In this document: positions 10,801 through 18,898 of the stretch, piece after piece
How positions within the stretch are numbered: the first letter of the stretch is position 1
Layout of the letters: each line of letters opens with the position of its first letter
Translations under genes and position numbers: made by a program
The notes under the pieces: model-generated
The model's database searches: none
The model's input: the letters and a program-made list of their open reading frames with translations, nothing else
Told to the model about the DNA's origin: nothing
Assembly: GCA_017503785.1 (NCBI GenBank)
Contig: JAFVSK010000019.1
Span: 1-64,000 of the forward strand
Reading direction: 5' to 3'
DNA from: Clostridia bacterium
GTDB lineage: Bacteria; Bacillota; Clostridia; Oscillospirales; Acutalibacteraceae
DNA: 64,000 nucleotides

Positions 10801-11501
10801 ACGTCGTCAATAACGGTGAGGAAGGTGGTGTGGCGGCAATGATCCGACCAATACGTATCGATCATTCGAATTTCGGTAATGGTGGGATCGCGCTGCTCCG
10901 TTTGGAAGTATGCCTGACAGAACGCAATATCGTCGGCATCCATGGCCAAGCCGTAGTCGGCCACAAATTTCTCCAAGCCTGCACGATCCAGCGCCGTAAA
11001 GCCCGTAAGAGTTTGTACCTCGGTGGGAACGGTATATTCCATCGCCAGCGTTTCGGGCTTGTCGAGCGCCGCTTCGCGCGCCTCCACGGGGTTGATAACG
11101 TACTTTTTAATTTCTGCAATTTTCGCCTCGTTCAGCGCACCGTACAGCGCATACACCTTTGCGGTGCGCACGGTAGGACGGTCGCCCTGCGACAGAATTT
11201 GAATACACTGTGCCGCCGAATCGGCGCGCTGGTCGAACTGACCGGGCAAAAACTCCACCGCAAACACGGTAGCGCCGTCCAACGCCACCGTTTCGGTGGC
11301 AATATCCAGCTGCGGCTCGGAAAACACCGTGGTCTTGGCGCGCTCGAACAAGTCGGCGGTAATATTTTCGGCATCGTAGCGGTTAATTACGCGCACCGCC
11401 GTTAACGCGGTAATGCCCAGTAAGCCTCTCACGTCTGCCAACAGTGCCCGCGCTTCGTTATCGAGTCCCTGCTTCTTTTCAACAAATACACGATATACCA
11501 T
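7812..11501 (-). CDS. purL: Phosphoribosylformylglycinamidine synthase, single-chain
   Basis: Converts FGAR, glutamine and ATP to FGAM. The 1229 residues contain the PurL synthetase core and a C-terminal class I glutaminase domain (about 960-1229). The glutaminase nucleophile is C1070 in CGICNGFQ, and SHGEGRF supplies the His/Glu side. It is therefore a single-chain enzyme of the kind found in many clostridia, rather than the three-part PurS/PurQ/PurL of Bacillus. Its ATG overlaps the purD stop codon by one base (TAATG), suggesting translational coupling. No separate purS or purQ is present in the window, as expected for the fused form. Confidence 0.96.
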   Translation of the reverse strand: MVYRVFVEKKQGLDNEARALLADVRGLLGITALTAVRVINRYDAENITADLFERAKTTVFSEPQLDIATETVALDGATVFAVEFLPGQFDQRADSAAQCIQILSQGDRPTVRTAKVYALYGALNEAKIAEIKKYVINPVEAREAALDKPETLAMEYTVPTEVQTLTGFTALDRAGLEKFVADYGLAMDADDIAFCQAYFQTEQRDPTITEIRMIDTYWSDHCRHTTFLTVIDDVKFEDELLQAAYDEYVAVRRELGRTKPICLMDLATVAVKWLKTQGKLEKLDESEEINACTVKINIEVDGKPEPWLLLFKNETHNHPTEIEPFGGAATCIGGAIRDPLSGRSYVYGAMRVTGAADPLKPVNETIPGKLPQRKIVTTAAAGYSSYGNQIGLATGIVDELYHDGYAAKRMEIGAVIAAAPAANVRRERPEPGDIVVLLGGSTGRDGIGGATGSSKAHNAHSVETCGAEVQKGNAPEERKLQRLFRNPTACRIIKRCNDFGAGGVSVAIGELADGLEIDLNAVPKKYEGLDGTELAISESQERMAVVIEKENVEAFLALAAKENLQACPVAVVQAEPRLVMHWNGKKIVDISREFLNSNGAEKHITVTPAKAVQPTREVKGGFAENYTALAADLNVCSKRGLSERFDSTIGAGTVLMPFGGKHQLTPIQAMVQKVSVEKGHTNDCSFMAWGYNPYVAEQSPYHGAYLAVVESVAKLIATGASFEDVYLTFQEYFERPGKDGKRWGKPLAALLGAFKAQKELGIGSIGGKDSMSGSFEDLDVPPTLVSFAVTTGKTDEVVSPEFKAAGHKVVCLCPEYDENGLPKTESLMDTFNKVTALLRSGKAVACYTPGLGGIAEAVMKMAFGNGIGFRYDKAMCTKGIFDYCYGAFLLEVTEAVEGALEIGVTTDDGCISLGADSLKLGDLLGVYEDKLESVYSCNIAQQGVGIQNYSYTATERVAPAIKVAKPKVLIPAFPGTNCEFDSAKAMRDAGAEPEIVVIKNLTAAGIQSSVEEFAQKLKEAQMVFIPGGFSGGDEPDGSGKFITAFFRNAAIKEGVTDLLDNRDGLMCGICNGFQALIKLGLVPYGKIIDTDETCPTLTYNTIARHQSRIVRTRVASNKSPWLALTNVGDVYEVPISHGEGRFLADEALVKKLAENGQIATQYVDLDGNATADVHFNPNNSIAAIEGITSPDGRVFGKMGHSERIGSGLYRNVPGNYEINMFKAAVNYFR

Positions 11502-12772
11502 TAGTTCCCCTCCGTTGCCTTCATGGCTCTGGCGCCGATATCACGGCGGCAATATTTATTGTCAAACGAAACCGTATCGGCCAACCGATACGCTTCGGCG
11601 ATCGCCTCTTTCAACGTGCCTGCCACAGCCGTGACACCCAGCACGCGGCCGCCATTCGTTACCAGCACGCCGTCCTTAATGGCCGCACCCGCCACGTAGG
11701 TGTGCGCAGCCGCTTCGGCAGGAATGGTCAGCGGCAAGCCTTTGTCGTAGGCTGCAGGATAGCCCTTGGACGCCAAGATCACGCAGCAGGCGTGACCGTC
11801 GTCAAACTCCACGGCGGTATCTGCCAGCGTACCGTTGGTCACCGACTGCATCACCGTGAGCAGATCGCTCTTCAGCAGCGGCAGCACCACCTGCGTTTCG
11901 GGGTCGCCGAAGCGGCAGTTATATTCGATCACCTTCGGGCCGTTGGGGGTGAGCATCAAGCCGAAATACAGGCAGCCCTTAAACGTGCGCCCCTCGGCGT
12001 TCATGGCGTTCACCGTCGGCATAAAGATGGTTTCCATGCACTCGGCGGCAATGTCAGCCGTGTAATACGGATTGGGAGCCACCGTACCCATGCCGCCGGT
12101 GTTAAGCCCCGTATCGTTATCGCCGGCACGCTTGTGGTCCATCGACGATACCATCGGCACCAACGCCTTACCGTCGGTAAAGGCCAGCACCGACACCTCA
12201 GGGCCGGTTAAAAATTCTTCCACCACCACGCGGTCACCGCTGGCACCAAACACCTTGTCCTGCATCATCGAACGCACGGCAGCCTTGGCCTCGTCACGCG
12301 TTGCGGCAATCACCACACCCTTGCCCAGCGCCAAGCCGTCGGCCTTAATGACAGTGGGAACGGGCGCCGTATCCAAATAGGCAAGCGCGGCTTCCATGTC
12401 GGTAAACACCTCGTAGGCCGCCGTGGGAATACCGTACTTCTTCATCAGATCCTTGGAAAACACCTTGCTTCCCTCAATGATCGCCGCATTCGCACGCGGG
12501 CCAAAGCACGGGATCCCCTTCTCCTCCAGGGCATCCACCGCACCCAGCACCAACGGATCGTCGGGTGCCACCACGGCGTAGTCAATTGCGTTATCCACCG
12601 CAAATTGCACAATGCCGTCAATATCCTTGGCAGCAATATCCACGCACGTGGCATCGGCAGTCATACCGCCGTTGCCGGGCAGTGCGTAGATCTCCGTCAC
12701 CGCAGGATTTTCTTTTAATTTACGGATAATAGCGTGCTCGCGGCCGCCACCACCGACTACCATTAACTTCAT
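11501..12772 (-). CDS. purD: Phosphoribosylamine--glycine ligase
   Basis: Joins phosphoribosylamine to glycine (GAR synthetase), an ATP-grasp enzyme of 423 residues. It begins MKLMVVGGGGREHAI, the family's N-terminal glycine-rich loop, and contains PGNGGM, GPEVSVLAFTDG, GGMGTVAPNPYY and the metal-site segment EYNCRFGDPETQ. The reading frame is open 39 codons further upstream, but GGAGGAG directly precedes the ATG at 12772 and the family alignment begins there. It overlaps purL by one base. A hairpin lies in the 56-base gap to purH. Confidence 0.96.
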   Translation of the reverse strand: MKLMVVGGGGREHAIIRKLKENPAVTEIYALPGNGGMTADATCVDIAAKDIDGIVQFAVDNAIDYAVVAPDDPLVLGAVDALEEKGIPCFGPRANAAIIEGSKVFSKDLMKKYGIPTAAYEVFTDMEAALAYLDTAPVPTVIKADGLALGKGVVIAATRDEAKAAVRSMMQDKVFGASGDRVVVEEFLTGPEVSVLAFTDGKALVPMVSSMDHKRAGDNDTGLNTGGMGTVAPNPYYTADIAAECMETIFMPTVNAMNAEGRTFKGCLYFGLMLTPNGPKVIEYNCRFGDPETQVVLPLLKSDLLTVMQSVTNGTLADTAVEFDDGHACCVILASKGYPAAYDKGLPLTIPAEAAAHTYVAGAAIKDGVLVTNGGRVLGVTAVAGTLKEAIAEAYRLADTVSFDNKYCRRDIGARAMKATEGN

Positions 12773-12799
12773 GTAAGGCTCCTCCTTAATTAAAGACCG

Positions 12800-12830
12800 A
12801 TAGCCCCTCCGAAAAGAGGGGCTTTTTCTT
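12800..12830 (+). terminator. Hairpin between purH and purD, T-run on the plus strand
   Basis: An eight-base-pair stem AGCCCCTC/GAGGGGCT (12802-12809 with 12816-12823) followed by TTTTTCTT on the plus strand. No plus-strand gene ends here. On the minus-strand operon transcript the hairpin is preceded by A's and is not followed by U's, so it should not terminate the purine mRNA. It may be an RNA processing or stability element, or a stop for antisense transcripts. Confidence 0.55.
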
Positions 12831-14013
12831 AGTGATGGAACAACCGCATACCCGTGAAGGCACAGGTCATGCCGTATTTGTTGCAGCAATCGATCACCGC
12901 GTCGTCACGGATGGATCCACCCGGCTCGGCCACGTACTTCACGCCGCTGCGATACGCACGCTCAATATTGTCGCTAAACGGGAAGAACGCATCCGACCCC
13001 AGCGCCACGTTATCCACGGTATCCAAATACGCGCGAATTTCTTCATCAGTCAACGGTTCGGGCTGCTCGCTGAAATACTGCTGCCAAATGCCGTCGGCGC
13101 ACACGTCCTCTTCGTTGCGGTTAATGTAGCCGTCGATCACGTTGTCGCGGTCGGGGCGGCTAAGACCCTCGCGGAACGGCAGAGCCAACACCTTGTCGTG
13201 CTGGCGCAGGAACCACGTATCCGCCTTGCCACCCGCCAAGCGCGTGCAATGAATACGCGACTGCTGACCCGCACCCACACCGATGGCCTGACCGTCAACG
13301 GCGTAGCACACCGAGTTAGACTGCGTGTACTTCAGCGTAATGAGCGAAATAATGAGATCGCGCACAGCGCTTTCGGGCAGGTCTTTGTTTTCGGTCACGA
13401 TATTGCCCAGCAGCTCGCGATTGATCTTAAAGTTGTTGCGGCCCTGCTCAAACGTGATACCGTACACCTGCTTGCGCTCCTGCTCGGCGGGAACGAAATC
13501 GGGGTCGATCTTCACCACGTTGTAGCCGCCCTTGCGCTTCTTTTTCAGAATTTCCAGCGCTTCGGGCTCGTAGCCGGGAGCGATCACGCCGTCGGACACT
13601 TCACGCGCAATGAGGCGCGCGGTAGTCACGTCGCACACGTCCGACAGCGCCACCCAATCGCCAAACGAGCACATACGGTCGGTGCCGCGGGCGCGGGCGT
13701 AGGCACACGCCAAGGGCGAAGCATCCAGCTCGGCAATATCGTCCACAAAGCAGGCCTTCTTCAGTTTGTCCGACAGCGGCAAGCCCACCGCCGCCGACGT
13801 GGGGCTGACGTGCTTAAACGAGGTGACCGCCGGCATACCCAGCGCCTCTTTCAGCTCCTTCACCAGCTGCCAGCTGTTAAAGGCATCCAAAAAGTTAATG
13901 TAACCCGGGCGACCGTTCAGAATTTCGATCGGCAGCTCGCTGCCATCGTGCATGTAGATCTTCGACGGCTTTTGATTGGGGTTACAGCCGTATTTCAGTT
14001 CAAACTCTTTCAT
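12829..14013 (-). CDS. purH: AICAR formyltransferase, standalone PurH C-terminal type
   Basis: Transfers the formyl group of 10-formyl-THF to AICAR to give FAICAR. The 394 residues cover only the transformylase half of PurH. KYGCNPNQ lies at about 7-14 and the catalytic Lys-His pair of SFKHVSPTSAAVG is K67-H68, the equivalent of K266-H267 in human ATIC. The N-terminal IMP cyclohydrolase (MGS-like) half is absent. The following step is supplied by the PurO-type protein encoded 14 bases upstream. The ATG at 14013 follows GGAGG. The symbol purH is used loosely; some annotators call standalone AICAR transformylases by another name. Confidence 0.93.
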   Translation of the reverse strand: MKEFELKYGCNPNQKPSKIYMHDGSELPIEILNGRPGYINFLDAFNSWQLVKELKEALGMPAVTSFKHVSPTSAAVGLPLSDKLKKACFVDDIAELDASPLACAYARARGTDRMCSFGDWVALSDVCDVTTARLIAREVSDGVIAPGYEPEALEILKKKRKGGYNVVKIDPDFVPAEQERKQVYGITFEQGRNNFKINRELLGNIVTENKDLPESAVRDLIISLITLKYTQSNSVCYAVDGQAIGVGAGQQSRIHCTRLAGGKADTWFLRQHDKVLALPFREGLSRPDRDNVIDGYINRNEEDVCADGIWQQYFSEQPEPLTDEEIRAYLDTVDNVALGSDAFFPFSDNIERAYRSGVKYVAEPGGSIRDDAVIDCCNKYGMTCAFTGMRLFHH

Positions 14014-14027
14014 CGTGTCTGCCTCCG

Positions 14028-14747
14028 TTACTTGTTTTTGTTGAGGATGATCTCGGTGGGCTCGCTGCCGTCCAGCGGCACGCAGCGCACAAACAGCGAC
14101 ACCTTGTTATCCTCGTTCAAATTGTTCCACACCAGCTCGGCCAGCTCTTCGGCCGTGTTGGGCAGCGCCACCTCTTCGGGCTCACCGTAGAACGACGGAA
14201 TGGGATTGCCGTCGCACTTGTAGGTGTGAATGAAATGACCCAGTCCATCAATGGGATTGTAGCTGTAAAAATAGCGCTGGCAAACGGGCTCGCCGTTGTT
14301 GCTCTTTAAAATGGAGAGTTTATAACGGAACGTACCGGGCGCATAGTACAGCATACCGGAAATACGCGGCGTGTAGTTCGGTGCATCGGGCTCAAACTCC
14401 CGCAGATGCAACGCTTTTTCAAAAGCAAAACCATCTTCGCCGTGCTCCTGCACGTACTCATACACCGTGTTGGTCTGGTCGCCGTTGGTGATGATATCCA
14501 TATCACCGCACGCCAGATACGGATTGTAGATGATCAAGCTCGGATCCTCCAGCTTAGACTCATCAAACGCCTTGGTGCGCATGCCGCCCTCAAACCGCTC
14601 GAAAATGCGGTTGCGGCTGTTGGCGCTGCGACCCATGATGAAATAGGCGATCATCGCGTTTTTGCCGTCGGCCGATTTGCCGATCACAATACCGCGGCCG
14701 GGATAGCTGTTCTCCGACAGCAGCGTTTTCAAATCATACAAAGCCAT
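14028..14747 (-). CDS. purO: IMP cyclohydrolase, PurO type
   Basis: Probably closes the ring of FAICAR to IMP. The 239 residues resemble the PurO-like IMP cyclohydrolase family (Pfam IMP_cyclohyd), first known from archaea, and are unrelated to the N-terminal half of bacterial PurH. Visible segments include YPGRGIVIGKSADGK, FIMGRSANSRNR, NGDQTNTVYEY and YAPGTFRYKLS. Its position beside a transformylase-only PurH is strong context support. The ATG at 14747 is placed four bases after the purN stop codon, with AGGAAG upstream. Assignment rests on family resemblance recalled from memory plus context. Confidence 0.88.
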   Translation of the reverse strand: MALYDLKTLLSENSYPGRGIVIGKSADGKNAMIAYFIMGRSANSRNRIFERFEGGMRTKAFDESKLEDPSLIIYNPYLACGDMDIITNGDQTNTVYEYVQEHGEDGFAFEKALHLREFEPDAPNYTPRISGMLYYAPGTFRYKLSILKSNNGEPVCQRYFYSYNPIDGLGHFIHTYKCDGNPIPSFYGEPEEVALPNTAEELAELVWNNLNEDNKVSLFVRCVPLDGSEPTEIILNKNK

Positions 14748-14751
14748 ACGC

Positions 14752-15360
14752 TTACTTCCTTTCTGCAACCAACTCGCTGCACACCGTTTCCACGGCGGCA
14801 GGTAAGATCTTCCATTCCGCCTGCTCCATCACGCGCTTTTGCAGCACCTCGGGAGTGTCGTCGGGCAAGATCTCCACAGCCTTCTGCAAAATGATCTCGC
14901 CGCCGTCGGGCACCTCGTTCACAAAATGCACGGTGGCTCCCGTTACCTTCACGCCGTAAGCGAGCGCCGCCTCGTGCACGTGCAGGCCGTAATAGCCCTT
15001 GCCGCAAAACGACGGAATAAGCGACGGATGCACGTTGAGAATACGGCGCGGATACCGCGAGGTAAACGCTTCACTCAAGATCGCCATAAAGCCGGCAAGC
15101 ACGATAATATCGATACGATACTCTGCCAGCAGCTCGTGAATACGCGCTTCAAACGCCTCCGCCGAGCCGAGTTCTTTCTTTAGCACCACGGCAGTGGCAA
15201 TGCCTGCTTTCTTGGCACGCTCCAGTGCGTAGGCATCGGCGCGATTGGCGATCACCAATTGAATGGCACCGCTGTGAATATCGCCCCGCGCCTGCGCATC
15301 AATGAGTGCCTGCAGGTTGGTGCCGCCGCCCGATACTAACACGGCAACGCGGGCGCTCAT
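14752..15360 (-). CDS. purN: Phosphoribosylglycinamide formyltransferase
   Basis: Formylates GAR with 10-formyl-THF to give FGAR. The 202 residues match the PurN family. The catalytic Asn-His pair is in ILNVHPSLIPSF and the catalytic Asp is in EVPDGGEIILQ; VLVSGGGTNLQ is the N-terminal substrate loop. Its start overlaps the purM stop by four bases (ATGA), and purO begins four bases after its stop, so translation of the three genes is probably coupled. Confidence 0.96.
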   Translation of the reverse strand: MSARVAVLVSGGGTNLQALIDAQARGDIHSGAIQLVIANRADAYALERAKKAGIATAVVLKKELGSAEAFEARIHELLAEYRIDIIVLAGFMAILSEAFTSRYPRRILNVHPSLIPSFCGKGYYGLHVHEAALAYGVKVTGATVHFVNEVPDGGEIILQKAVEILPDDTPEVLQKRVMEQAEWKILPAAVETVCSELVAERK

Positions 15361-16391
15361 ACGATCACCTTATCGTCCGACTTGACGATCTCACCGATCA
15401 CGTAAGCCTCCTCGCCGTTGGCACGCAGAATTTCCAGCGCCTTGTCGGCTTCGGCAGCAGGAACGACGATGCTCATACCCACACCCATGTTAAAGGTGTT
15501 GAACATATCGCGCTCGCTGATGTTCCCGGTTTTGGCGATCAGTTCAAAGATGGGCAGCACTTTCACGGCCGCCTTGTTGATCTTGGCACCCAAGCCGTCG
15601 GGGATGCTGCGCGGAATATTCTCATAGAAGCCGCCGCCCGTAATGTGCGAAATACCGCGCACCGTCACCTGCTCCAGCAGCGCCAGCACAGGCTTCACGT
15701 ACATACGCGTGGGCGTGAGCAGCGTTTCCCCCAAGCTCTTTCCGCCCAGCTCTTCGCGCGGCGAGGTCAGATCGGCGTTTTCGATATCGAACACCTTGCG
15801 CACCAACGAGAAGCCGTTGGAATGTACACCGCTCGACGGCAGCGCGATCACCACGTCGCCCTCTTGCATGGTTTTGTTGTCGATGATCTTCGCCTTATCC
15901 ACCACACCGGTGCAGTAGCCGGCGAGATCGTAATCCTCCTCCGGCATCAAACCGGGGTGCTCGGCCGTTTCGCCGCCGATGAGCGCGCAGCCTGCACGCA
16001 CACAGCCCTCGGCCACGCCGCCCACGATATCGGCGATCTTTTCGGGATAGTTCTTGCCGCAGGCAATGTAGTCAAGGAAGAAGAGCGGCTTTGCACCGCA
16101 GCAAATAATATCGTTGGCGCACATGGCCACGCAGTCGATACCGATGGTATCGTGCTTGTCCATGAGCATGGCCAACTTAATTTTGGTTCCCACACCGTCG
16201 GTGCCCGAAACGAGCACGGGGTTGGTGATCCCCGTTAGATCCAAACCGAAGCAACCGCCGAAGCCGCCCACGTCGTCAAGGCAGCCCTCGTTCTTCGTGC
16301 GATTGATATGCTTTTTCATCAGTTCCACTGCTTTGTAGCCGGCGGTAATGTCCACACCTGCGGCTGCGTAGCTTTCGCTATGGCTTTTCAT
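15357..16391 (-). CDS. purM: Phosphoribosylformylglycinamidine cyclo-ligase
   Basis: AIR synthetase, which closes the imidazole ring of FGAM using ATP. The 344 residues are the family length. It shows YAAAGVDITAGYKAVELMK at the N-terminus, SGTDGVGTK (about 63-71), CANDIICCGAKPLFFLDY, GGETAEHPG and HITGGGFYENIPR. The start at 16391 follows AGGAGGAG. It lies 20 bases after purE and overlaps purN by four bases. Confidence 0.97.
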   Translation of the reverse strand: MKSHSESYAAAGVDITAGYKAVELMKKHINRTKNEGCLDDVGGFGGCFGLDLTGITNPVLVSGTDGVGTKIKLAMLMDKHDTIGIDCVAMCANDIICCGAKPLFFLDYIACGKNYPEKIADIVGGVAEGCVRAGCALIGGETAEHPGLMPEEDYDLAGYCTGVVDKAKIIDNKTMQEGDVVIALPSSGVHSNGFSLVRKVFDIENADLTSPREELGGKSLGETLLTPTRMYVKPVLALLEQVTVRGISHITGGGFYENIPRSIPDGLGAKINKAAVKVLPIFELIAKTGNISERDMFNTFNMGVGMSIVVPAAEADKALEILRANGEEAYVIGEIVKSDDKVIV

Positions 16392-16411
16392 ACGCTTACT
16401 CCTCCTGCGTT

Positions 16412-16903
16412 TTACTGTGCGCCGCCGTTTAAGGCCGCATCCTTTTCCAACACCTTGCGCGCATCCTCAGCACGCTTTGCATCCAATTTAGCGGCCAGCT
16501 CGGCATCCTCCACCGCCAAGATCTGTGCGCACAGCAGTGCCGCGTTGGCACCGCCGTTGATCGCCACCGTTGCCACCGGAATACCGGTGGGCATCTGCAC
16601 GGTGGAAAGCAGCGCATCCATGCCGTCGAGCACCGAGGATTGGCACGGAATACCGATAACCGGCAACGTGGTATTTGCGGCAATGGCTCCCGCCAAATGT
16701 GCCGCCATGCCGGCCGCCGCAATAATGGCACCAAAACCGTTTGCGCGTGCGTTCAGCGCGAAATCGCGTGCCTCCACCGGCGTGCGATGCGCCGAATAAA
16801 TGTGCGCCTCATAGGGGATTCCCAACGAGGTAAGCATATCCATTGCCTTGCGCAGGATGGGCAGATCGCTGTCGCTCCCCATCACAATACCCACTTTTTT
16901 CAT
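16412..16903 (-). CDS. purE: N5-carboxyaminoimidazole ribonucleotide mutase
   Basis: Moves the carboxyl group of N5-CAIR to give CAIR (class I PurE). The 163 residues begin MKKVGIVMGSDSDLPI, with SAHRTP containing the catalytic His (about 44), AAGMAAHLAG and GIPVATVAINGG. The ATG at 16903 follows TAGGAGG; the frame is open upstream, but that stretch is the riboswitch leader. It is the first gene of the purine operon. Class I PurE needs PurK, and no purK lies in the window; purF, purC and purB are also absent. Confidence 0.95.
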   Translation of the reverse strand: MKKVGIVMGSDSDLPILRKAMDMLTSLGIPYEAHIYSAHRTPVEARDFALNARANGFGAIIAAAGMAAHLAGAIAANTTLPVIGIPCQSSVLDGMDALLSTVQMPTGIPVATVAINGGANAALLCAQILAVEDAELAAKLDAKRAEDARKVLEKDAALNGGAQ

Positions 16904-16934
16904 ACACGATCCTCCTAAACTCCGTTGCTTCCAA

Positions 16935-17050
16935 CAAAAAAGGGCGCACTTACTCTTTGAAAAAGCAAATGCGCCCAGACGGTCGGCAATACACCCGAAA
17001 TTCCCTGCTCCGCTGTGGTGCTCCACAAAACCGTCAGTCGCAGGAAACGG
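16935..17050 (-). promoter_or_regulatory. ZTP (pfl) riboswitch with terminator, upstream of purE
   Basis: The minus-strand leader carries the ZTP aptamer elements in order: CGACTGACGG (17041-17032), a GTGG-AGCA-CCAC hairpin, GCGGAGCAGG and CCGTCTGGGCGC (about 16982-16971). The P1 strands CCTGC and GCAGG pair. The 3' element CTGGGCGC overlaps the 5' arm of a terminator: 16970-16976 pairs with 16942-16948, followed by TTTTTT. ZTP or ZMP binding, which signals shortage of 10-formyl-THF, should stabilise the aptamer and block the terminator. This leader stands before an operon that encodes both formyltransferases, glyA and fhs. Confidence 0.9.
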
Positions 17051-17069
17051 TATTCATTTGAACAAAAAT

Positions 17070-17098
17070 AGTTTACCATAAACCCCCGAAAGTGTCAA
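17070..17098 (-). promoter_or_regulatory. Promoter of the purine operon
   Basis: Perfect -35 TTGACA (17093-17098) and -10 TAAACT (17070-17075), 17 bases apart, with TGG just before the -10. It lies about 20 bases upstream of the ZTP aptamer. Confidence 0.8.
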
Positions 17099-17134
17099 GG
17101 CAAAACCCTACATTATTCGGCGTTTTTTCCGCAT

Positions 17135-18223
17135 TTATCGCACGGCACGCTGCTCACAATACACGCAACGATACACACCGGCCTCGGCATCGGTCAGGTG
17201 GAACTCCGGCTCCAGCTCCTGCTCCACCGCCGTAATGCAACGCGGGTTGCAGCAACGCAAGCCGCTCTCGGCACCAATGGTAACGTCCTCTTCGGCACAA
17301 ACGCCGTTTTTGGCATCCTCCAGCAGCTTTAAGATCAGTGCCATACGCATATATTTGCCGTTAAGCACCTGCTCAAAATAGCACGCACGGGGATCCTTGT
17401 CCACCGCCACGCTGATCTCGTTCACACGCGGCAACGGATGCAAAATGCACATATCCTCTCCCGCGTACTTGAGCTTGTCTGCCGTTAAAATATAGCGATC
17501 CTTCAGTCGCTCGTACTCGGCAGGGTCGTCAAACCGCTCGCGCTGCACCCGCGTCATGTACAACAGATCCAGCTCGGGCATGGCCTCCTCCAGCGAATCG
17601 ACTTCCTCATACGCCATACTGCAGCGCTCCAGCACGTTCCACTTCACGTTGCCGGGCAAGCGCAGCTCGGGCGGCGAAATGAGCACCAGCTTCACGTTCT
17701 TATAGCGCGACAGCGCGGCAATCAACGAATGTACCGTGCGGCCGTATTTCAAGTCGCCGCAGAAGCCCACGGTCAGATTGTCAAACCGCCCCTTGTGGCG
17801 ATAAATGGTGAGCAGATCGGCCAACGTTTGCGTGGGATGGCAATGTCCGCCGTCGCCCGCGTTGATCACCGGCACACCGGCATGGCGCGATGCCACCAGC
17901 GGCGCACCCTCACGCGGGTGGCGCATGGCGATAATATCGGCATAGCAGCCCACCGTGCGCGCGGTATCGGCCACGCTTTCGCCCTTGGCAGCCGACGAGC
18001 TGTTCGCCTCCGAAAAGCCCAGCACGCTGCCACCCAGCTCCAGCATCGCCGCCTCAAAACTGAGGCGCGTGCGGGTAGACGGCTCAAAAAACAACGTTGC
18101 CAGCTTCTTGCCGGCACACTTGCCCGCATACCGATCGGGGTGCGCAATGATATCCTCTGCCACACGAATAAGCTCGTCCAATTCCTTGAGCGACAGCTCG
18201 GCAATATCGATCAAGCTACGCAT
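17135..18223 (-). CDS. pyrB: Aspartate carbamoyltransferase with fused PyrI-type zinc domain
   Basis: Joins carbamoyl phosphate and aspartate, the first committed step of pyrimidine synthesis. Residues 1-310 are the catalytic chain: carbamoyl-phosphate loop FEPSTRTR (46-53), KGES (80-83), and [10 protein letters not shown] (262-271). Residues 320-362 carry C324-x4-C329 and C353-x2-C356, the same Cys spacing as the zinc domain of E. coli PyrI (C-x4-C, C-x2-C), with CITAVE resembling CISHAE. The nucleotide-binding allosteric half of PyrI is missing. At 362 residues the protein is about 50 longer than a plain PyrB. It is the last gene of the pyr operon, five bases after pyrE. No clear terminator follows. 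Confidence 0.93.
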   Translation of the reverse strand: MRSLIDIAELSLKELDELIRVAEDIIAHPDRYAGKCAGKKLATLFFEPSTRTRLSFEAAMLELGGSVLGFSEANSSSAAKGESVADTARTVGCYADIIAMRHPREGAPLVASRHAGVPVINAGDGGHCHPTQTLADLLTIYRHKGRFDNLTVGFCGDLKYGRTVHSLIAALSRYKNVKLVLISPPELRLPGNVKWNVLERCSMAYEEVDSLEEAMPELDLLYMTRVQRERFDDPAEYERLKDRYILTADKLKYAGEDMCILHPLPRVNEISVAVDKDPRACYFEQVLNGKYMRMALILKLLEDAKNGVCAEEDVTIGAESGLRCCNPRCITAVEQELEPEFHLTDAEAGVYRCVYCEQRAVR

Positions 18224-18228
18224 ACCAC

Positions 18229-18885
18229 TTACTCCTTTGCGCCGTTAACGGCCAAATAGTTTTTAATGCGTTCCACGTTCTCGCGGTTCTTTTCGTCCTC
18301 TTCAAGATACTCGATGATATCGTACACGTCCACCACCGAATATACCGGGAAGCCGTACTCCTCGCCCACTTCGGCCATGGCCGATTTTTCCGTCTTGCCC
18401 TTTTCCTTGCGGTCCACCATCACGAACACGGCGGCCACCTTCACACCCTCCAGGGGCGACAAAATGGCCATACTCTCGCGAATGGCGGTACCGGCGGTAA
18501 TGACATCCTCCACGATCACGACCTCTTGGCCGGCCTGCGGCTTGTAGCCCACAAACACGCCGCCCTCGCCGTGATCCTTTTCCTCCTTGCGGTTGAAGAA
18601 GAACGGCACGTCCAAGCCTTCCTTGGAAAGCGCCACCGCCGCCGACACCGCAATCGGAATACCCTTATAGGCAGGGCCGTACAGCACCGCCTGCTTTTTG
18701 CCCAGCTTTTCAAAATACGCCTTGGCATAGAACTCGCCCAGCTTGGAGATCTGGTCACCGGTCTTAATATCACCGGCGTTGATGAAATACGGGATCTTGC
18801 GGCCGCTTTTGGCGGTGAAGTCACCGAACTTCAGCACACCCGCGCCCTCCAAAAACTGAATAAACTCTCTTTTGTAGCCTTCCAT
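18229..18885 (-). CDS. pyrE: Orotate phosphoribosyltransferase
   Basis: Attaches orotate to PRPP to form OMP. The 218 residues begin [12 protein letters not shown]. The PRPP-binding motif is [17 protein letters not shown] (about 122-138), and GPAYKGIP and [15 protein letters not shown] are also family segments. The frame is open further upstream, but AAGGAGG lies just before the ATG at 18885. It lies 13 bases after pyrF and five before pyrB. Confidence 0.96.
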   Translation of the reverse strand: MEGYKREFIQFLEGAGVLKFGDFTAKSGRKIPYFINAGDIKTGDQISKLGEFYAKAYFEKLGKKQAVLYGPAYKGIPIAVSAAVALSKEGLDVPFFFNRKEEKDHGEGGVFVGYKPQAGQEVVIVEDVITAGTAIRESMAILSPLEGVKVAAVFVMVDRKEKGKTEKSAMAEVGEEYGFPVYSVVDVYDIIEYLEEDEKNRENVERIKNYLAVNGAKE

Positions 18886-18898
18886 TTTCCGTTCCTCC

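Noticed and set aside
7497-11405. Long plus-strand open frames of 740 and 437 codons over purL and glyA
   Set aside because: They are shadows of purL and glyA; composition is His/Arg/Gln-rich and no domain is recognisable.
12773-12889. Extended purD start 39 codons upstream
   Set aside because: The extension covers the intergenic hairpin and the end of purH and lacks a ribosome binding site; the ATG at 12772 has a strong one.
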